Assembly (NCBI RefSeq): GCF_019710745.1
Contig: NZ_JAHKJW010000003.1
Span: forward strand, 36,136 to 100,135
Direction: 5' to 3'
DNA: 64,000 nucleotides
Source of the DNA: Streptomyces beigongshangae
GTDB taxonomy: Bacteria; Actinomycetota; Actinomycetes; Streptomycetales; Streptomycetaceae
Of the stretch, positions 59,621 through 64,000 are shown one piece after another (position 1 is the first letter of the stretch; each line of letters starts with the position of its first letter). The notes under the pieces are model-generated. The model was given only the letters and a program-made list of their open reading frames with translations. It was not told the origin of the DNA and did no database searches. Position numbers and translations under genes: made by a program.

Positions 59621-60493
59621 TCAGTTGACGTCGACGGCGTCGCCCGCGGAGTTGACGGCCGGCGTGGTCGAGGTGCCCGCGAAGGCGTAGCGGTAGGTGC
59701 CGTCGACGGAGGCCGTGACGGTCGTCTTCAGCACGCCCGCGGAGCTGCCGGTGCCCGACTTCACGGTCTTGACGTCCTTGTAGGTGGACGTGCCCTTCTT
59801 CTTGAACTGGAGCTTCACGGACTGCTGGGTGTAGCCCCCGTACTTCTTCGTCTCCCAGTTGGCGCGCGTCAGGGACCCGGTGACCGTGATGGTCTTGCCC
59901 TTCTTCACGGGCTCGGGGGAGGCGTTGACGGTGAGCCGGGAGTTGCGCAGGACCTTGGTGGCGGCGAGGTCGCCCTGGTCGGCGTAGGAGCCGGTGCTGT
60001 CGAGCAGCAGCGCGCCGCCCTTCCAGGCGCCGGCGTCGCTGTTGGACAGCTCGTCCTCGGCCGGGAGGATGTCCACGTAGCCGGTGCAGTTGGCCACGGT
60101 CGCCGAGACTTCGGTGCAGGTCGCCGCCTCGAAGCCGAAGATGACGTTGGCCGGTTCGGCGAACGAGCCCTTGTAGATGTACGGGCCGGTGGCGAATTCC
60201 GGGGAACCGAGGTCCACGTCGGCGCCGTGGGTCACCTTGTAGGTCACCTTGGTGGAGACCTGGTTGGTGGTGCCGACCTTGAGCACCGAGGCGATCTTGA
60301 AGTTGGAGAAGGAGGCGTTCAGGTCGCCGTCCGCCGCGCCGCGCTGCGCCTTGGCCGCACCGCTGCGAGCGGCCTCGAAGGCGGCGGCGGCGGACTCGCG
60401 GTACGAGGGGTCGTCGGCCTGCGCCGCCGGGACGGCGAACGCGGAAAGGGCCAGGGCGCCGGTGACGGCGGCCACGGTGGCACGTATGCGCAT
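59621..60493 (-). CDS. Secreted protein with Ig-like C-terminal domain
   Basis: 290 residues. The signal peptide (MRIRATVAAVTGALALSAFAVPAAQA) is followed by a mature protein with two cysteines (CTEVSATVANC) likely to form a disulfide. The C-terminal half has an Ig-like/bacterial-repeat pattern (RLTVNASPEPVKKGKTITVTGSLTRANWETKKYGGYTQQSVKLQFKKKGTSTYKDVKTVKSGTGSSAGVLKTTVTAS). There is no catalytic motif. A Crp-type site lies 138 bases upstream. It may be a cell-surface or matrix protein. Confidence 0.75.
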   Translation of the reverse strand: MRIRATVAAVTGALALSAFAVPAAQADDPSYRESAAAAFEAARSGAAKAQRGAADGDLNASFSNFKIASVLKVGTTNQVSTKVTYKVTHGADVDLGSPEFATGPYIYKGSFAEPANVIFGFEAATCTEVSATVANCTGYVDILPAEDELSNSDAGAWKGGALLLDSTGSYADQGDLAATKVLRNSRLTVNASPEPVKKGKTITVTGSLTRANWETKKYGGYTQQSVKLQFKKKGTSTYKDVKTVKSGTGSSAGVLKTTVTASVDGTYRYAFAGTSTTPAVNSAGDAVDVN

Positions 60494-60630
60494 GTATTTC
60501 CCCTGATGGAGAAAGGGGCCCGACGGTCGTCTTCACGTGGGCCCGAATGATCTTGGAGCCTGTTGACTCACCTGATCAGATACGCCACGTGGACCAATGG
60601 TTGTACGGCGGGTGAAGTTTTCGTGATCAT

Positions 60631-60644
60631 GTGACGTAGATCAC
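60631..60644. promoter_or_regulatory. Crp-type binding site
   Basis: GTGACGTAGATCAC fits the Crp consensus GTGA-N6-TCAC perfectly. It lies upstream of the secreted-protein gene (start 60493) and just beyond the terminator of the Hsp90-like gene. Confidence 0.5.
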
Positions 60645-60652
60645 TTCCACGG

Positions 60653-60692
60653 CCCGCCGGGGCGCCGGCGTACCGCCGTGCGCCCCGGCGGG
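60653..60692. terminator. Terminator of the sacsin/Hsp90-like gene
   Basis: CCCGCCGGGGCGC and GCGCCCCGGCGGG pair perfectly over 13 bases around a 14-base loop, 7 bases downstream of the stop at 60699. Confidence 0.8.
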
Positions 60693-60698
60693 CGGGGC

Positions 60699-63600
60699 TC
60701 AGTCGAACCACCGGTCCCGCTCCAGCTCCTCCGTCCTGGACGGGTCCTCCAGGAGCGCGGCGACCTCGAACCGGCGGGGCCACTGCCCGGCCGCCCAGGC
60801 GAGGCCGGCGGCGACGCCCTCCAGCGTGGCGGCGTGCAGCACCCCGTCGCGGGTGCGGCGCCAATCGAGTTCGGTGCCGTCGACGACGAGTTCCCCGTGC
60901 TCGACGTAGGTCGCGGGGGTCTCCGGGCCCAGCAGGAGCCGTACCGGCTCCGGTACGTCGTGCTCGGCGCCCTCGCTCGTCACCTCACCCGTGACGGACT
61001 CGCTCAGCCGCCGGACCTGGAACAGCTCGGCGAGGTCGGCGGCCCGCGCCGGCCGTACCGGGAGCAAGGGCACGCCGGCGGTGAAGGGCAGCAGGTCGGG
61101 CGAGTCCACGACCACGGCGTCGGCCGCGTCCACGACCCGCACCTCCCCGTCGACCACGGCCCGCACCTCGTCCGGCAGGGTGACCTGGTCGGGGTCGAGG
61201 TCGGCCAGGGCGCCGTAGAGGGCGTGCAACTGGGCCGCCGACACCTCGCGGCCGGGATCGGCGAGCCGGTCGAGGAGTTCGGCGGCGCCACCGGGCTCGG
61301 CGAGCAGCGCGGCCGCGGAGGTACGGACGCCGAGCGCCCTCAGCACCTGCTCGTCGTCGAAACCGGCCGCGTCGGCGGCGTCGTACAGGCCGCGCAGGAG
61401 CGGGTCGCCGCCCGCGGCGCGCAGGCCGGCCGGACGGCGGCCGTCGAGGACCGGGTGCCCGCGCAGCCACCAGGCGGTGTAGGACCGGACGGTCTCGTGC
61501 GTCCCGTCCGGCAGCAGGACCCGTACCGGCTGGGTGAGGGCGTCCCGCAGCGGCGGGCGGGAGAGCAGGGCGAGGGCCTCGGGCCAGCGGTCGTCGTCCA
61601 CGAGGTCCAGGTCCCGGACGGCGACGATCTCCGTGGCGACGGGCGGCACCGGCGCGTCCGGCAGCCCGTCGAGGGCGTCCTCGCACCACACGTCGACGGC
61701 GTCGAGCAGCCCCGCGTCGTCGGGTTCGGCGAAGTCGCCGTCCCGCGGTTCCAGTTCGTCGGGGTCCAGGACGACGTCCGTGGCGCGTACGAGCTGGAAG
61801 TTCGCCAGCACTCCGCAGGCGGCGAGCGGCTGCTCGCCCCAGCGCTCGACCAGCTCGGCGTCCACGGAGGCGAGTTCGTCCTCCCGCATCACCCGGGCGA
61901 AGGGGCTGCCGGGAAGGACGAGTTCGCAGGCCGGGACGAGTTCGCCCTCGTCGTCGGGGAGCGCGAGGGCACCGAGCCAGGGTTCGTCGCCGGGTTCGAG
62001 TCCGGCGTCGCGGACCAGCGCGAGGACGGTGTCGGCCAGTTCCTCGGCGTCCGGGCCCGCGTCGTCGTCCCAGGCGCCGCGGTCGTCGTCGAGGGAGGCG
62101 GCCACGGCCGCGCGGACCTGCGGGGTGGTCAGGACGGCCCGCGCCGTGGCGGGCAGGGCGCCCAGCTTCTCCAGGAGCGGATGGACTGCGTCCGGATGGG
62201 CGACCTTGAGGCCGAGACGGGCGAGGGCCCCGGGCGCGACCCGGGCTCCGTCCGCGGTGGGCAGCAGGACCTGCCGCGGCCCGATCGTCGTGCGCCCGTC
62301 GGCCAGAGGCACCGGCAGCCCGGTCAGCCGGTCCGGGTCGACCCCGGCGAGGCTGTCGTACAGGCGGCGCCACCACCCGGGGGCCTTGTCCAGACCCGCG
62401 AGCCGGTCGACCGCCTCGGTCAGCGGCACGCGCGCGACACCCAGGGTGCGCAGCTCCGCGCGCCGTTCGAGTCCGGCGGGGAGCAGGCTGGGCAGTACCT
62501 CCGCGAGCACCCGTACGGTCTCGGCGCCCGCGCCCTCCACCACCTCGGCGTCGCGGGGGCGCAGGGCCTCGGGCAGTTCGGCGTCGTCGCCGCGGTCGAC
62601 CGCGGGCGGCAGGAACGCGGTGCGCGGCAGCCGCTCCAGGATCGCCTGCCGCAGCGCCCCGTCCAGCGCGCCCTTGCCCAGCGGGCCCGGTACGAGATCG
62701 ATGATCCCGCCGGTCACGGGCCGCCAGGCGGCCAGCAGTCCGGCGTACGCGTCCGCCGCGCGCGCCACCAGGAAGTCGGTGAGCGGGCCGGGGGCGGCGT
62801 GGCGGCGGGTCGTGTCGAGCGGGAGCGAGGCGATGAGCAGGGCGGGCACGCCGAGGGGTTCGTCGCTGGGGGTGGGCGCGTGCACGACGGGGCCGGTGCG
62901 GGGGCGCCCCGGGGTGCCGTCCGCGTCGACGGGGACCGCCCAGGTGACCGACCAGTGGGGGCGCAGCCGCTCCTCGACGGGCCGGTCGGCGAGCAGGGCC
63001 GGTTCCAGGGCCCCGTGCGCGGAGACGGTGCGCCAGCGGGTCGTGCCGTCGCGGGAGTCCTCGACGACCACGCAGCCGTCGCCGTCGGGACGCCGCCGGA
63101 CGGTCCGGACGCCCCCGTTCCCCCCTTCTTCGTTCTTGCCGCCGTCGCCGTCGCCGTTGTCGCTGCCGTCGCCGTCCCCGTTGCCGACCTCGACGACCAC
63201 TTCCTCCAGGCCGGGCAGGGCAAGCAGCAGGGCGTCGTCGATCCCGTCGAGCAGCCGCTCCGCGAGGGCCTCGGCGGCCGGGTCCCGCAGCGGCAGGATC
63301 ACGACGCTGTCGTACGAGTCCGGCGCGGTGCCCTCGGCCGGGAACGGCAGCCGGAGCAACGGCACATGGCCGTCGCGGCGGCGCAGTTCGTCGCCGAGGC
63401 CGGGGCTGTGGCGGGCGGTGTCGACGGCGAGGTCGCGGGCCTCTGCGAGGGACCAGCGGACACCGCCGTGCCGTCCCAGCAGGGCGGGTTCGTCGGTCAC
63501 GGTGAGGACGGCCGCGAAGCCGACGCCGAAGCGGCCGACCGCGCCGTCGTGGCCGTCCCGCTTGGCGGAGGCGCGCAGGGTGGAGAGGGACTCGACACCG

Positions 63601-63887
63601 GTCGCGTCCAGGGGGGCGCCGGTGTTGGCGGCGACGAGGACGCCGTCGCGGAGGGTGAGCCGCAGCCGGCCCGGGACGCCGGCGCGGGAGGCGGCGTCGG
63701 CGGCGTTCTGCGCGAGCTCGACGACCAGCCGGTCCCGGTAGCCGCCGAGGACGAGGTCCTCCTCGGCGTTGGCGTCCTCGCGGAACCGTGCCGGGCTCGT
63801 CGCCCAGGCGTCCAGCACCCCGCGCCGCAGCCGTGCCGTCCCGAACGGATCCGAACCCTCGGCAGCCGGCCGCACGAAGTTGCTCAC
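60699..63887 (-). CDS. Sacsin/Hsp90-like GHKL ATPase-domain protein
   Basis: 1062 residues. The N-terminal ATPase shows the Bergerat motifs: LVVELAQNAADAASRAG (N-box, residues 53-70), LVAANTGAPLDATGVESLSTLRASAK (G1-like) and GRFGVGFAAVLTV (G2-like). This resembles the sacsin N-terminal/Hsp90 class. The remaining about 850 residues are unrecognised, with an acidic Gly/Asp linker (NGDGDGSDNGDGDGG) near residue 243. No Hsp90 middle or C-terminal domain is evident. It may be a chaperone or conformational ATPase; no obvious partner gene is adjacent within the window. Confidence 0.8.
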   Translation of the reverse strand: MSNFVRPAAEGSDPFGTARLRRGVLDAWATSPARFREDANAEEDLVLGGYRDRLVVELAQNAADAASRAGVPGRLRLTLRDGVLVAANTGAPLDATGVESLSTLRASAKRDGHDGAVGRFGVGFAAVLTVTDEPALLGRHGGVRWSLAEARDLAVDTARHSPGLGDELRRRDGHVPLLRLPFPAEGTAPDSYDSVVILPLRDPAAEALAERLLDGIDDALLLALPGLEEVVVEVGNGDGDGSDNGDGDGGKNEEGGNGGVRTVRRRPDGDGCVVVEDSRDGTTRWRTVSAHGALEPALLADRPVEERLRPHWSVTWAVPVDADGTPGRPRTGPVVHAPTPSDEPLGVPALLIASLPLDTTRRHAAPGPLTDFLVARAADAYAGLLAAWRPVTGGIIDLVPGPLGKGALDGALRQAILERLPRTAFLPPAVDRGDDAELPEALRPRDAEVVEGAGAETVRVLAEVLPSLLPAGLERRAELRTLGVARVPLTEAVDRLAGLDKAPGWWRRLYDSLAGVDPDRLTGLPVPLADGRTTIGPRQVLLPTADGARVAPGALARLGLKVAHPDAVHPLLEKLGALPATARAVLTTPQVRAAVAASLDDDRGAWDDDAGPDAEELADTVLALVRDAGLEPGDEPWLGALALPDDEGELVPACELVLPGSPFARVMREDELASVDAELVERWGEQPLAACGVLANFQLVRATDVVLDPDELEPRDGDFAEPDDAGLLDAVDVWCEDALDGLPDAPVPPVATEIVAVRDLDLVDDDRWPEALALLSRPPLRDALTQPVRVLLPDGTHETVRSYTAWWLRGHPVLDGRRPAGLRAAGGDPLLRGLYDAADAAGFDDEQVLRALGVRTSAAALLAEPGGAAELLDRLADPGREVSAAQLHALYGALADLDPDQVTLPDEVRAVVDGEVRVVDAADAVVVDSPDLLPFTAGVPLLPVRPARAADLAELFQVRRLSESVTGEVTSEGAEHDVPEPVRLLLGPETPATYVEHGELVVDGTELDWRRTRDGVLHAATLEGVAAGLAWAAGQWPRRFEVAALLEDPSRTEELERDRWFD

Positions 63888-64000
63888 GCTTGACTCTCCC
63901 TCTCGTCGTACGCCCGCACGCGATGGCCGGCCGCCGCAAGAAGGTACCGCGCACCACGTGGTGGGCGTGGCGCGCGGTGGGGGCTGGTCGCGGGGGGGGG
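63888..64000. other. Upstream region of the Hsp90-like gene
   Basis: 113 bases to the window edge, including GAGGGAGAGTCAAGC, the ribosome binding site of the Hsp90-like gene on the minus strand. The final run of G residues is at the window edge. No other gene is seen. Confidence 0.4.

Overview
The window is chromosomal DNA of a Streptomyces. It is very GC-rich, with GTG/TTG starts and GGAGG-type ribosome binding sites. It carries Streptomyces hallmarks: a conservon operon, TTA codons confined to one regulatory gene, mycothiol-dependent (MDMPI-fold) proteins, many TetR/MarR/HxlR regulators, and a DtxR-type iron regulator. Gene content resembles, from memory, the S. coelicolor SCO4350-SCO4410 core region (serC, cinnamate:CoA ligase, pdxH, citrate synthase, dmdR1). 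There are no tRNA or rRNA genes, no CRISPR array, no phage and no complete insertion sequence.

Layout. 0-5.3 kb: a divergent amidohydrolase/acyl-CoA synthetase pair with repeated TetR-like operators, an EF-hand protein, a STAS protein, and an ECF sigma factor with a zinc-finger anti-sigma protein fused to an MDMPI-like domain. 5.3-13 kb: a probable IS200/IS605 right-end relic, purU, a lipoprotein substrate-binding protein, a Pro/Gly-rich membrane protein, an NsdA-like HTH/TPR regulator and a Prim-Pol-like protein. 13-20.9 kb: pdxH, citrate synthase, a PAS protein, a SIS protein behind a DasR-like site, dmdR1 with its antisense frame, and an alpha/beta hydrolase lacking the usual serine. An unexplained minus-strand promoter, leader ORF and hairpin unit lies beside citrate synthase.

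22.9-33.4 kb is a leftward catabolic operon. Its order is MDMPI-like protein, AtuA-like protein, acyl-CoA carboxylase beta and alpha subunits, acyl-CoA dehydrogenase, cinnamate/4-coumarate:CoA ligase, enoyl-CoA hydratase, TetR. Several junctions overlap by 4 bases. It should activate an acid to its CoA ester, dehydrogenate, carboxylate and hydrate it.

33.5-45.1 kb: an HxlR/NmrA pair, an EamA exporter, a giant FAD/Fe-S oxidoreductase fused to a DUF6924-like tail, a conservon (cvnA with two TTA codons, cvnB, cvnC, no GTPase) followed by a CYP157-like P450 without ExxR, and serC. 45.2-64 kb: a DrrAB-type ABC exporter with a divergent TetR and a long operator, a beta-propeller protein, a frameshifted SGNH hydrolase, a Uma2 gene with ATA at the expected start, a TetR fragment, an aldo/keto reductase, a 29-residue membrane peptide, thpR, an MFS/MarR pair, a purine permease, a CtpE-like P-type ATPase, a secreted protein and a 1062-residue sacsin/Hsp90-like ATPase.

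Most functions come from recognising families in the translated sequence. Promoters and operators are read by eye and are mainly inference.
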